Origin: Dactylis glomerata
Lineage: Eukaryota; Streptophyta; Magnoliopsida; Poales; Poaceae
Length of the DNA stretch: 64,000 nucleotides
NCBI GenBank assembly: GCA_007115705.1
Contig: QXEO01000413.1
Span: 248,001-312,000 of the forward strand
Reading direction: 5' to 3'
Both the position numbers and the translations under genes were made by a program. Shown here in pieces: positions 1 through 12,863 of the stretch. Each line of letters opens with the position of its first letter. Within the stretch, counting starts at the first letter, position 1. A model generated the notes under the pieces. It searched no databases, was not told where the DNA came from, and was given only the letters and a program-made list of their open reading frames with translations.

Positions 1-269
1 TAACCATTGTTTTATAGTTGGAAATGTAAATATTTTAAATATTATAATACACATACTATTGTGAATCTAAGATTAAATCTAGGCTTTGAAGACACACAGC
101 TAGCAAACTATTATCCACCAGAAATATGGAGAGCAAGCATGAACAGCCAATAACATTTAACATGTATGTCATGCACTAATATGTCACAAGATGAACAACC
201 AATGGAATTACCGATATTGTGATGCCAGATTGCAAAAACATTAAAGGGTATAAGCATATATAGTAATAC

Positions 270-3200
270 CTGCTATTTAACCTTAGTTCCATCATTTCCA
301 CAAACAAATCGATGCAAACATCACGTTCAAGCTGAGAGGCATATACTCCAACTAACTCTTCTTGCTGCTCTGAAAATAAGTACCTCACATACCTGGAACG
401 GATCATTAGTTTTTACTATTGCGGAGATAAGAGTACATAAAAAAAGCAAAGTGCCAACATTATCTTAAGAAACATAAGAATAAAAGACTCTACTGAAGAT
501 AAACGGCCAAGTTCAACCTTTAGGTAAGACAACAGTAGAAACATAGAATTATGCACTTGACATGATGAAAAGAAAGCATGTTACATATCAACAGAGTATT
601 ATGACAATTATTATGTTAACCGTCACCAAACAAAGTTGATATTTTAAATCAAACAGATACCTTTTGAACATGGGATGAGTCCAAGAGACCAAAAAGAACG
701 ACACAAAAAAAAACTTTTTATTTCAAAGAAACAATACTTACATGTTAATAATGAGATCACCAACAGTAACCAGCTTTTCCTCAAACTCATCTTCCATTTC
801 CTCGCTGAAAAGGTATCTCATAACAAGAACAATATGTGCCCCAAAACGTATCACCTCAGGATCATCACGGGACCTAAGTGAACTAAGAAGTTAGTCAAAC
901 ATTAGATGGTAAGCAAATTAAGTGGTTGGTGTTATCTCCATTGAAGTTATCAAGCAATACCTCAAAACGTTTTGATCCTCTTCAGAGGGTGACACCCATG
1001 ACCACAGAAGGTCAAGAAGATGAGCTACATTTCCACTCATGAGATTCATCTACCAAATAAACAAACATGGAATGGTTAGACAAGCAATCTTCAACATAAT
1101 TGTATAATGATTGAACTATCGCGTACACAGAATGTGAGTATTTCAGAACATGTGTGTGCTCCAGATTTCCAGTTATTATTGACATGTTACCAGAATGATC
1201 GATAAGTTATTGAATAACAAGAATGTTACATATTTCATAGAATATGAAAAGAGGTAACAAAGACCACATTATAATGCTTGGTTTTATGAACAACCATCTA
1301 CAAAACTTAAAAGCTTATCTAAAATCCAGACTAGTCAGCAAACTGACAAATTGAACAATAATAGCACATTGCTCCCAGTTTCCAGCTATTCAATGTCAAA
1401 CAATATCTGTAGCTACACTAAGCTAAATTACGTTAGAACTTAGTAGAAAATGCAGAAGGAATAAGAAGTTATTCTTTATTCTTGGAAACGTAACTTACCT
1501 CAATTTGTCGATGCTGCTCCTGACATGCTCGAGAAACAGTTTCATGAACAAGGTCACTGCATCGCAAGTGACACACCAAATAAGTAGGCAAACAGTGGAT
1601 ACATGGACGTACTAAATTATGTTCATACCTTGAGTGTAGATTCTGCAAAAGTGCAGCTATATCACGAGGTTGCTGATCAAGAACAAGGTATGGCCAATTT
1701 TCTGGACCCACTGAACTAAGCATCGGTTGGGTTCCATTCATATCATCATCATACTGTTTCTCTTCTGGTCTGCTGGTTTGGTATTGAGATAATTCTAGAT
1801 CCACTTGAACATCCAGCCAAGATTTTGCCATTGCCCAACAAGCTGACTATGAGATGGGAAGGAAAAAGATGGATCACATGGAGGTAGCACACCAGCATCA
1901 AAGGACAGAATATAACTTTAAATCAAATTGAAAGACAGGCATAGAAACGAGTTGAATAAACAACATACCTCCCAGTCGGTACAGATTGGCAATGTGCGCT
2001 TCAAATTACTACACTGTAATGCATATACAGCCATCTCATGCCGGCCACCATCGTTTTCAGCAATTTTCTGCAATAGCATTGTTGATTTGAAGTTTAAGTT
2101 CGACAAATCAAGTATTGGCTACATACACACACATAACTGAATTTAAATAAAAACAGAACAGTTGTAACATATACCAAACCATGTTAAATATAACAGCAAA
2201 GAAGCATAGTTTCAACAAATGATTACAGTACGAGAGTTCACCTCTGAAGCACAATAAGATGCCCATTTCCAAAGACGCCACTGACGTCCAATACCACTTT
2301 CTAATTCAATGGCTTGTAACGTTCTAGCATTTCCATTCCTGAGCATGGCCTCCAGGGAAGGAAACATATCTATGCCACCAAAGGGGCAAAGAGTGGCAGC
2401 TCTCCATGCCTGAATATACCCAAGGCATTAGCATCACAGCATCATAAGATATAGGCCTAAACAAGCTGACCCACCTGTCCAGCAGACCGGCACAATTCAC
2501 ATGCCTCTTCTAATCTTCCAGCTCTTAAGAGAGTCCATATATCTTCTAAAAGCAATTCATCTTGCTTCTGCTTACACATAAAGGAAAGGTGAATTTTAGT
2601 AACTTCACCAGAGATACTTAATGAGAAAGGATTTCTTCTTTGTAGTGCTGTTAGTCCAGTAGTTTTTGCATTAATTTAGTTAAGTAAATTTGGGATGTTA
2701 GGTAGTGATGTTAGGAGGTGAGCATTGCTGACTTGCTGTGCTATCACAAAAAGAGTATTAAAAAGTAGTTCTCATATGGCCAAATGGAAACCATGTATAA
2801 TGCACATTTGAAGCATTTACATAGCATAATAAATGATTAGCACCTTCTTGAAAGGTTTTTACACTGTATTTGTGATAGATAGCATGATAGCCTACCTTGT
2901 CATCAGGAAGAAGTTGGGCTCCTTCACGAGTAGGAGCATCAAAATCCACATGCTTCACTATATTAGAATCATTGTTCTTTCTTTTCAAGTACCTCTGTGT
3001 GCGATGCCAAACACCAGAACTTGGTAGGTATGAACCAACATGAGATCCTCTCACCTACAGACAGAAATAAACAGCACACAAGATGTACATGTCATCAAAT
3101 TGCTCGTGAGATATCATCATCTATTTCTTAAATATACTGAATTAATCTAGATCTCTTTATTTTATTTTGCGAATGCTGTATATGTGATTAATACCAAAAC

Positions 3201-6200
3201 AAGGAAACTCAAGGGAAAAAATAACTAATCAAATTAAGACGGTAAGGGCAATCTTTACTATTAAATTGGAGTTTGTGATGGTAGGTCGTCTCAAATTTTT
3301 TGACATCAAACATTGGAGAGATCTAGACCATTGAATTGTCGCATCAAAGCCGTCCGATCGCCATCTGCTATCCGTGCACGTCAAAATATAGAGTAACCAA
3401 CAGTTATAGCCAGCTCTAATTGCTACAATCACGAGATCACTGTAATCACGGGATTTTCAAATCAAATTAATTAAAAAGTTCCTTAGGAACTATCTTGGAA
3501 AGCAATCATCGCTCTCCTTTTCTCGTTAGCCCTGATCTCGCTATCAAATCGTAGCTTTCCTTCCATCGCTGGCGCTAATCTCGTTGCCAAGGCGATCTCT
3601 AGGTAGACGCCGCTCGGTGCGAACACTGGGTGGAGGACAGAGGTTCCGCCATGTACAGGGATGGGGAGCACCGGGCTACCAGTTCAGGGAACGGCGGAGG
3701 GTGCCGCCAGTGGTGAGTATGAGACGGCCGGAGTAGTGACGGCGGCACGGCCTCGGCAGCAGCGGTGGGCCTGACGAGTGCGTGCGGTTTGGGAGGCCCG
3801 AAACTTCTCCCTCGTCAGCCTACCTAGGACGACTCCGCAAGTACCTCACGTCCCCAGGTTGCCTCCACCTACAATGTTCCTTCCTCCAGTGAACCTGAGC
3901 AGAGCTACATGGCTTCTTATTGTAATTCTAAGTTATTGGGATGGAAGCGTGGACTAACCAGTTTTGTCTCTCCAATAACCAAATTACTAATTCAGGTTGG
4001 TGGCTTATGCAGTCGTAGTTCAGAGAAAAACATGAGAATAGAATCACCACATATGGCTTTGAAAGGATCTGAACTGTACAGCAACAAGGCCATCGGATGA
4101 TCGGATGACCGGAGTAGGTCTAGACTGAGCTTGTCTATCTTTACCCTCTAGGTGTGTTGTTGCTAGGGGTGGCAACAATAAGACTATAGGGCGGTATTGG
4201 GTGGATCCCACGACAACGGCAATGGATCTTAGATGGCCTAGGAGGTTCGGAGGCGGATGTATCCGGGGCCAAATATTCTTATTTCATAAGAAACGTTGGT
4301 TAAGGTCTTTTAAAAAATATTGGAGGGAAGTATGCTTGGTGGTTCAACTATATGCCCGAATCTAGAACTGACTGTCACCGTTGATGCGGCAGATCACGTG
4401 CCGCTCGGTTCAACATCGTATTTTCCTCATAATCATAGAGTATTTTATAATTATTGATGATTCACTCACAATGTGAAGGATGCTTTGCATAGCTGATCTT
4501 ATCACACAACTGGGACTGCCAAACTATCCAATATATAAACTGCTAGAACACGGATAATTGATGGGTTTCACAGGGATCTAGGTGTGGACATGGGTGATGG
4601 AGACGATGATTGTGTTGGAGCTAAACGAGAGTGGCGCCTGGTATAGCAACTTTGCCATTTTGTCGTTGCTCTGAGCTACCTCTCCCAAACAAAAACCGGA
4701 GTCTAAAACAGCAACAAAGGTTTACATTTGTGCGCCTCACACGATGTTCACCATCGACTGTCGTGCACAACATCAAGGGGGTGCGTCTCCCACATGCTGG
4801 AGTAGTGGTTGCATATGGTTGTGACGCTGGAGAGAAGATGATCAATTGAGGTGGAGATAACACGTGGGAGAAGAACTAGACCAACATGTTTGATAGGGAG
4901 ATATTTGTATATACTTTTTATTTACATGTGCAACATACATGATAATATTTTTTAATGAACCGTAGCAACGCACAGGCATTCAACTAGTCTTTATAAGGGC
5001 CAAATTAAGAAAGCCAGAACTATTTTATGAAAGAGCCATGTGTAATGAGAATTACTCCCTCCATCAAGTTTTATTAAACGTCTTCCATTTTTGGCTGTTC
5101 TCCAGAATTCAGGGTGCACACTTCTTTCATTACATTTTTGTTCGATTTTTCTTATCCCCCTGGTGGCATGACATTAAGGTTCTTGGAGTTTGGATGAAAA
5201 AGCTGGAACAATGCTTGCCTGCACTTAGTGTTAATGTCCTTGCACTGGCTGCCTGCATTCTGGGTTCAGTCCCTCTCATGTAGCGCCTGGTGGTAGTGTG
5301 ACACTACATATAGAGTGGTGCATGCATGCATTTTCTTTCACACATTATTTGATGCTGCTGGAGTTAATTGGTTAGCATAGCGTGCATATGAGTTGCAATG
5401 GATGTAATGAGAAGGATTTACTAAGAGTAGTTTAGATAATTCTATTATCATATTGGTCTCCGTGCCCTAAATTCCTGGACTGAGGGAGCACATTGTAGCT
5501 TAATATTATTCAACTCAAATACTTACGTTACAATATCATGTGGAGCTGCATCTCTTTATTTTCCTAATTCATCTAATCATGGAACTTTTTATATAACTTA
5601 AGGCGGGTGATTCCATTCCATCAATCATATGCCACTACAGGACCCAATATTTAGAACAAGAAATATAAAAGACTATTCTTCATTTTAAAAGTAGCATAGC
5701 TCTCTTACCTTTTTCTCCAAATCAAGACTTTCCGAAGCAAGTCCTTCAAGCCAAAGTACAATCCGCAGACACAACTGTGCTGTATGATCTGTTGCAACAT
5801 ACCGGCAAGCCTCCTGATGGGATGTAGTTGGTGACTGTCAACAGAAATGGCATCGTTTAGATGAATCTACAATTCTACATACACAAGGACAAAGTGCGAA
5901 GAAAATATATTTAAATACATTCACAATTAGAAGTGCAGCGTACCACAAATAGCTCTCCAGGAAGCTCCTCACTTGCTGTAATGTAGCACATGAAATATAC
6001 AGAATACAAAAACAGTTTATTAAATAGGAAATTGATTATAGCGACTGCTACTGCAAGGAAAGAGAATCTATATAACAAATAGTTAAGTGATTTATCATAA
6101 GTATTACCTTTCCCATAGAGGTACCAAAGAAGTGACCAAGAAGCAGCTTCATCCAGTAACAGCTGTGCTTTTTGCTGCAAAAGTTTATCTTCTGCCATCC

Positions 6201-8275
6201 GAAGCTTTCCTGTGGCAGCATACCTGAAAATTCAAAGCATTATCGGCACATTCCCATATGGTACAAGCATTACATTGAAGAAAAAGTACTTGGAGCATAC
6301 GAATTACACATCTTTGTATAATGAAAATAATGGTTGTACTATGTAGCATGAAAGTTTAATGTGGCAAAGAGTTGCATCTAGGAGTTGGTGAGAAGTAGAA
6401 TGTAGCCAGTCACAGGAGGTCATACAATGGAAGATATTACTAGTGTAAGGCAATATAAAACCTTATCGACTCTGATGCATTTCTACAGGTCCTCTCAAAT
6501 TGTAAAATCACATCTGGGAAGGGCATCAATCCTGCAACAAAAGAGCACATCAGTTAACACAATTGACACCTTCAAAATCTAATCAGCTGGAATGGGAGTA
6601 AAGGGATTAATATATCATATATGTAATACAAATCAAGAATATAGCTAGATATATGAATCCACCCAATTCAAGTTTCAGGTCACCAACCAAAAGTACACAT
6701 TTCTGGTCATGCTATTAATCTGGTTGGTAATAGATCACTATGCTTCTGTGCTGTCAGGAAATAGAAGTATAAAGAAGATTTTTTAAGCGAACTGACAGCA
6801 TGACTCAAGCAACCCTACTTCACTGTTGATTGCACTACTTGGAGATCTGTGCAATTCAGTTCGCATGAAGCCTCTTTCAGTAATTATGTAGTTGGTGAAA
6901 GATAAAGAAAACAAAAGAGGGTGCAATAACATGTACAACATAAACATGGTTAATTACAATGTGTAAATAAAACATTAAAAATTAAGAACTTTCAGCTACA
7001 TATAATAAGAACCTCACTAGCCAAATTGCATTGCTACACTGACCTTGTATCGCAGAATCAAGAAGGGATGCAAACATTGTAAAAGTTGTTTCTCCTTCTT
7101 GTAGCATATCGCCCTCCAGCTTGACCTGATTCATTGACGACCTCACCGACTTTCTACCTGAAACGAAACCTGCGTCTGGTGCAGAACCACCATCCAACGA
7201 TGTCCTTCTTTTCACTGATCCAAACAGTTTTGATCCATCCAAACCATCAACGTCAGAATAATCAGCAGCCTCCTGCTTGATTTCCTCAAGAAGCAGACCA
7301 GCGTTGGGTCGCCTAGGTATGCTGCTTCCATCATGCAACACTCTTGCTTCTGAGAATCTGGAGACTGAGGTCCCCAACAGCGGGGAGTCGTTTGAAGAAG
7401 ATAGTCTCTTTCTGAGTAAGTTCCAAAAGAAAATAACAAAATTAGCCAGTGTAGAAACTATTCCCAGTAGAAGTACCGAAGTAACATGTTCTCACATTTG
7501 ACAAGCAGGTTACATTAACCCTTCCATGCATTTTTTAGGTACACTAAGTCTTCCGCAATACACAGAAATGAACTTGGTGGAGAAATATAAGCTAGAAATG
7601 TACACTAAGTCTTGCAGAGATCTTTAGTAGTACAAGAGGTCAGGCATCGGGCACTTGCAAGCACATAGGGGGTGATTCGGTGGTCACAAATACCATGTAC
7701 ACAACTGTGCATTGACATACGATGCCACCAATTGGGTTGTCTAATTCTCTAGAGTGTTCCTGGGCTCCTGGCCACCAAATAACCGAGTCTCAACCAAGGC
7801 ACCCATCAAAGATCCATCCAATTAAATGACCACATCAGAACAGAGCTACTTAAAATACTTGAGAAAATTGCGAACAGTGAGTAACATATTGTCCAATCAC
7901 AATGGACATTTGAAAAAAGCTGCCTAGGTGGGACGAGCAGTAAAAAAGTAGCATATGGCCTGATTCAGTGGCTAATCAACCATTTGTACTACCGTCTAAA
8001 AATCAACAACTGAATACATCGATTTCTCCGCTCACACCCGCTCCATTTCGCTGCTGTATTACTGGCCAGCCACCGCGCTGACCTAGAACCCTCTACCGAA
8101 CCATCCCAGCAAACCAACGGCGGCGTAGGAGCTCGAGACGCGGAAGAGGAAGAGGGGCGCGCATTTCTCACCTGTAGCGGCGGTACTCCTCCCGGAGGCG
8201 GGAGGACTCCGGGTCTAAGTAGCCCGGCGTCGACGGCGGCGGCCGCCGCGGCGACGGAGACGGGTCCACATCCAT
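270..8275 (-). CDS. NUP107: Nuclear pore complex protein NUP107, 5' 15 exons (partial; gene runs off left edge)
   Basis: Scaffold subunit of the Y-shaped NUP107-160 subcomplex of the nuclear pore. I joined exons by reading frame and GT-AG sites: 8275-8172, 7411-7044, 6531-6462, 6223-6108, 5975-5944, 5834-5709, 3054-2896, 2567-2475, 2409-2242, 2067-1969, 1846-1629, 1556-1499, 1049-961, 873-742, 392-270. All phases agree, giving 651 codons plus 2 nt; plant NUP107 is about 1080 residues, so roughly the N-terminal 60% is here. Recognisable blocks include MDVDPSPSPRR (start), FASLLDSAIQG, HTAQLCLRIVLWLEGLAS, VRGSHVGSYLP, DFDAPTREGAQLLPDD, CTDWESACWAMAKSWLDV, VHETVSRACQEQHRQI and EELVGVYASQLERD, all recalled from plant NUP107. 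No stop or frameshift was seen. Positions 1-269 are the next intron. The start at 8275 is the first ATG of exon 1; the ATG at 8271 is out of frame. Confidence 0.93.
3252..4987 (+). mobile_element. Probable Helitron inside NUP107 intron 6
   Basis: The left end reads A|TCTTTACTATTA and the right end CAACTAG|T, matching Helitron rules: 5' TC, 3' CTRR, insertion between A and T, no target duplication. Just before the right end is a short stem, CCGT...ACAGG around AGCAACGC, like the GCAACGCACGGGC hairpin near many grass Helitron 3' ends. The interior (about 3480-4860) has GC-rich, gene-like stretches but no helicase/Rep reading frame, so the element would be non-autonomous, possibly with captured gene pieces I cannot identify. 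It lies wholly within intron 6 (5708-3055) and leaves the NUP107 exons untouched. Confidence 0.5.
5055..5488. mobile_element. Possible degenerate Stowaway-like MITE in NUP107 intron 6
   Basis: CTCCCTCCATCAAG follows a TA dinucleotide at 5053-5054, and an inverted partner ending CTGAGGGAG lies at 5480-5488. The arms match only partly and the right TA is missing. A decayed Tc1/mariner-type MITE or two unrelated MITE ends are both possible. Confidence 0.35.
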
Positions 8276-8335
8276 GGACGGGCGCGGCGCGGATCGTAGG
8301 CGATTGAGTTCTGGTCCCTCCTCCAATGGCTGCGC

Positions 8336-8343
8336 AAACCCTA
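8336..8343 (+). promoter_or_regulatory. Telo-box (AAACCCTA) upstream of the NUP107 start
   Basis: The motif AAACCCTA lies about 60 bp upstream of the NUP107 ATG, in its probable 5' UTR or core promoter. Such telo-boxes are common near the transcription start of broadly expressed plant genes. No clear TATA box was seen here, which fits a housekeeping promoter. The functional role is inferred. Confidence 0.35.
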
Positions 8344-8399
8344 GCGGCGAGCGCCAAACCCTCCTCTGGTTTTTTCCTATCCTTTTTTTGGGGCAAGAC

Positions 8400-9558
8400 G
8401 GGGTAGACTTCCGGTTCGAACTTTTTTTCCCAGTTTTGACCCCACCTTCATTTCATTGGCCTAGCGCATGAGAGAGGCCCAATGAACCGGGGGCCCGGCC
8501 CAGTTTCCATTTTCACTTTTTTCCTTTTTTCCTTTTTCCGTTTTTCCTTTTTCTTTTCTTTTTTTGCACTATTTAAAATTTGTACTTTTTATAAACTTAA
8601 AATTTCTGGAAGCTGAACATTTTCAAAATCGAACGTTTTCCATATTTTTATTTTATTTTTGTGAAATGTAAATGTTTTTCAAGAATTGAGCATTTTTAAA
8701 TTTGAAATAATATTCAAATTTCGAATAATATTCAAATTTTGAACTTTTTTTAATCTAAGAATTTTTAAAAATATATTTTTTAGTTTGGACATTTTTTAAA
8801 TCTTAACATTTTCAAATCAACCATTTTTTAAATCATCAATAATTAAATAGAAGAAGAAGAAAAAACAGAAAAGAAAAAGGAAAGTACAATACAAAATGGA
8901 AAAAGAAACAAAGAAACAAGACAGCACTAAATGGGCCATCCCACACCCACGTAGGGGTCTGCGGTGCCTGGTTTGCGCCAACCTGGTCGATGTATACTAG
9001 GTTTTACCAAGCGGGACATAGGCGCTCCACTTGCCGCTTGAGAGCGGGCGGGATAGTGTCCCACTCACACGGACCTCGCGTTGGGCTGGCCCTTTTACGT
9101 TAGTTGTCACCTGTTGCCGATATTTTGTGGTTATGTCGGTTTTGCGATTTTCGTGGTTTTTTCAGTTTGTTATTTTCATGTGTGGTTTGTTTGATTTTCA
9201 AGAAATTTAATTTTTTTAGAAATATTCAAATGATTTTAACATGTGTATATTAAAAAAATATTCATGATTTATAAAGTTTAAATTTAAAAAAAAAATCATG
9301 ATTTTTAAAAATATTCTAATTTGAGAAATGTTCATGATTTGAAAAGTCTAGATTTAAAAGATGTTCACATTAAAAAGTCCAAGTAAAAAATTCATTTAAA
9401 AATAAGTTCATGTTTATTGTGCCGCTCCCAATGCTGTCCATGAAGACACCGTTGTAGGCGGGACACTATCCCTCCGGCACGCAGGCAGAAAATACAGGCT
9501 CCCCGCCCCCCCCCCCCTCCCCCCCCGAAAATCCTCACAACTTCCATGGCAGTACTCC
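8400..9558. other. Intergenic AT-rich and low-complexity DNA
   Basis: No gene is visible. From 8515 to 8570 there is a run of TTTTTCC-type pyrimidine repeats, then AT-rich DNA with the short motif TTCAAATTT recurring (8580-8840). From 9170 to 9400 the motif TTCATGATTT recurs in degenerate form. The palindromic string GGGA(C/T)A(C/G)TATCCC-like occurs near 9053 and again near 9458 in opposite orientation, so the segment between may be an unrecognised element. A run of cytosines lies at 9500-9526. Confidence 0.4.
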
Positions 9559-10115
9559 TGATATGGGCACAGAGGAGGAGGTGCAGCCTAATTTTAGGAC
9601 TCCACCAAGATGAGGGCAGCTCATTGAAGATTGGCACGCCAGGACGACCTACGATATGAAATAATTTAGTCTAAGGTTGTGTCAACAATTTATATACATG
9701 TTTATGTTATTCTGTAGTCAGGTCATGTTGTGGGCCACTTATGTTTATTTGTGTTTTGGGTTTGGGCCTGTCCAAGCCCAATAGTTTTCTGGCCATCTAT
9801 ATAAGGAGGCCAGCCGTCTAGGGTTTGGGGAGTTCAGTTGTTTAGTCTAAAACTATCGTGTGCTCCATCGTGTATCATCCCTCCAGGGAAACGGCGCTGC
9901 CGTGTTATCAAATATATTGCTGTGAAGGTTCTTGTGTTCATCAAGGATTATCAGGCTCAGGTTTGAGGCGTGGTGATCTTCATCACGTTGCTTGCTGGAT
10001 TCGTTCCTCTTCTTCAGGTGACGTTTTTCGCGTTATTGGAAGATTATTTATCCGGGTAGACTCGCTGTGAAAGATCGGGACAAAACTCATAGGATCACCG
10101 GCGTGATCCTTATCA
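9559..10115 (+). repeat. 5' LTR
   Basis: The LTR is bounded by TGATA/TATCA and preceded by target copy ACTCC. A TATA box, TATATAAG at 9798-9805, probably drives transcription of the element. It differs from the 3' LTR by about eight substitutions, with no length change. Confidence 0.92.
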
Positions 10116-10117
10116 TG

Positions 10118-10127
10118 TGGTATCAGA
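10118..10127 (+). other. Primer binding site, tRNA-iMet type
   Basis: TGGTATCAGA begins two bases after the 5' LTR. It matches the first ten positions of the common plant retrotransposon site complementary to initiator tRNA-Met; the following two bases differ. Confidence 0.8.
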
Positions 10128-11104
10128 TTACTAGGTTTATCACTGCGAGTTTTTTTTGCTGATTGATTGGCGGATTATTCTTCATTGGAGGCTTTCAGAA
10201 CAGTTTGTTTCGTCATCGGAATTCACTTTGGTCTCGTCCGAGTCGCCGGGCAGATCGTATCAAACAGCAGGCTATCGAGCTTTGGCTTGATCTTCGGCCG
10301 ATCTCTTCCGTGTTGGATTTTCTAATCACTCCACGCTAGGGATCAATCTGCTCCAAGTCAAGCACTCCACGCTCAGCAACTTCAATTAGATCTGAATTCG
10401 GTGGAAGGAGAGATTGGTTTTGGTTCCAGATCCGATCGATCTCCAAGTCTTTTCAGGTCTGATCTTCCCGATCCGGCGATTGCTGTCAGAGTCCTATCCA
10501 TCTACTACTGCAAGATCCGATCGATCAGATTTCAAAAAAAAAAACACGGGATCGCCCCGCCCTCGCCTAAGGACAGACTCCCTCTGTGCCCTGGCGATCG
10601 AGGGATCGCTAGCTCCGCGTGCGTCTGGCGCTCTAGCCCGGGGCGCCACCAGCAGGCCAGATTGGTGCCCAGGCGGGCCGGCCCAGTTTGGCTAGTGTCC
10701 TAGCGCCCCGCTTGAGTCCAGCTGAGATCGACAACTTACCTCACTCGCCCTTGCCCCTTCGGTCGCTAGACCACAGACATCGTCTGGGGTCGAGCGAGAC
10801 TCCCTGGATCGATCCCAGCGGCTGCACCCCAGACCGTCTCTGTCCCTAAGCGCCGTGCGCCCTACCTCCGCCGACTCCAAGCTCCTCTTCTCAGTTCGCG
10901 CTGCGGGAACACCGGGAAAAGAGCTGGAATTGATCGCTTACCGTCATACATCGACAGATCTCTAGTCTGATTCAACGAGTACGTAAAGGTTGCACTAGTC
11001 TGCAAATTTTTGCTTGACGGTGGACATTATTTGCTTGACAGAGGACATTAGTTGCTGCTGCATTTTTGCATTCATCAATCAGTAACGGTTGAGTACATAT
11101 AAAG

Positions 11105-12613
11105 ATGGATTCTTTTTCAGGAGATGTTTTTGGCAAAAGGTGCTATCTTGGCAAGAAGTCTAGTGATGTTTTTAATGATTATCTTGATATCAAGAAGGGA
11201 GTGCCGCTATCCAAGCCTAGTTGGTGTTTACATCAACTTGCGACAATTGCAGAGTACCACGATTGGGAAAGGCACATGGAACTGGGTTTCCGTCGATGTC
11301 GCACATACAATGACAAGTTTCGTAGCTATGATGGATATGGTCTTGCTTACCGGCGTGTGGACACTGAAGTAACCAAATGGTGGTGCAAGGCGGTTGGAAG
11401 AAATGAGTTTGATTGTACTTGGGAGGACTTCAAGAAATTTCTCCGTGATGGTTTTGTGTTACCGTATATGGAGGAAATAGAGCAGCCACCCAAGTTTGTG
11501 CATGGGCTAGAGGATGTTGGCAAGAGCATAGCTCCTATACCGAAGGTCGCGACAGTTGTGACTCCTTATGAGAAGTTGATAGTTGTTCCATTGCCGACAG
11601 TTAGCAAGGTGGCAGCCAAAAATTCTGAATTGTCAGCGGTTGATGTTGTCAAGGCTGATATTGTCAAGGATGACGTGGAGGAGGTTGTACCATTGAGTGG
11701 GCTGAATATGCAACTCAACAGAGTACATGATGAGACTTGTATGACAGCGGATAGAGGCCAGCGATGGAATTTATTTCAGGCGCAGTGCATAATCAAAGGC
11801 AAAGCATGCAAGTTGATGATTGACAGTGGTAGTTAATGTAATGGCATTAGCAAGTCGGTTGTGGAGGCTTTGGGTTTATCCACATGGCGTATTCCAGAAC
11901 TGAGGCATGTTGAGTGGATTAATAGCTGCGGTATGCTGAAGATTACTCACAAGGTGCGTGTGCCATTTACAGTTGCTGACTATGTTGATGAGGTGGAATG
12001 CGATGTGTTGCCATTGGAGGTGTGTGGGCTGTTACTTGGACGTCCATGGCAGTATGATCGCAATGCTATGCATGCTGGGAGAGCAAATACATATTCTTTC
12101 GTGCATGATGGCAAACAACGGACTTTGAAGCCTATGAGAGATGATCAAATCAAGTTCGATGTTGTGTTGGTGGTTCGCAAGGAAAAGTTGCATAAAGCTA
12201 AGCCACAACCAGGGCTAGCTCAGGTGCAGCATGAGGAGCATGATGCGAAGAGCGTCAGTGGTGATATTGTTTCAGCCAAGCCTGTAGATGACAAGCCAGT
12301 TGTTCTTGTTAGTGACAAGCCGGTTGAAGTCAAGCCTCTTATTGATGAAGGGAAGGATATGTCAGCATGTGTTCCATGTGTTCCACTTCCAGTTCGTGTT
12401 GACATGGGTGTTCAGACCGATGACGGTGGTGCTGATCTTGTTCCGGTGCATATGGTGCCGCGGGTAGTCAGCCACAGTTTTGTGAGAACACCTCGGAAAC
12501 GTTTTGTTGGCGCAGCAGTCCGTGTGCACAAAGGCAAGGATGGACGTGTTCGTCAGTTATGTGGCCCAGGCATTACTACTTTGCAGGGTCGTGCTAAACA
12601 GGTTCATGTTTAG
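11105..12613 (+). pseudogene. gag-protease frame of the LTR element, one in-frame stop
   Basis: A single frame runs from ATG 11105 to 12613 (about 500 codons), broken only by TAA at 11834-11836. The N-terminal half is gag-like: WWCKAVG, then TWEDFKKFLRDGFVLPY around residues 100-120, resembling the retrotransposon gag core. The C-terminal half is a gypsy aspartic protease: catalytic DSGS at about residue 240, then VEALGL, VECDVLPLEV and LLLGRPWQYDRNAMHAG. The stop falls directly after DSGS, inside the catalytic loop, so it splits gag from most of the protease. The frame is otherwise clean, so the stop is either a recent mutation or a readthrough point. A Lys/Val-rich tail with repeated KPV motifs follows. 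No zinc knuckle was seen. Confidence 0.8.
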
Positions 12614-12850
12614 CAACGCAAGGTTCCAGCAAGGATTGAGAAGAAGAAGGTGGAGGCGCCTAAGTACAAGTTCATTTGGCGAAGAAAAGAGGTGCAACCA
12701 CCCAGGGCTGTATCAAGTCGAGCAGGCCAAGAGGGAGGATGTGGTGAGGAAGGCAAGCAAGACTTGAAGACGGCGAATATGCGTGGTGCTATTGTTGATA
12801 TTCCGCCACCCTTTCGAGCAGACCCTCACGCGTTGGGGACAACGCTTTTT

Positions 12851-12863
12851 GAAGGGGGGAGGA
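12851..12863 (+). other. Polypurine tract
   Basis: A 13-base all-purine run directly adjoins the 3' LTR, at the expected place for plus-strand priming. Confidence 0.8.

Noticed and set aside
675..881. Plus-strand frame near the left edge
   Set aside because: Lies opposite NUP107 exon 14, which is in frame with its neighbours and matches the family.
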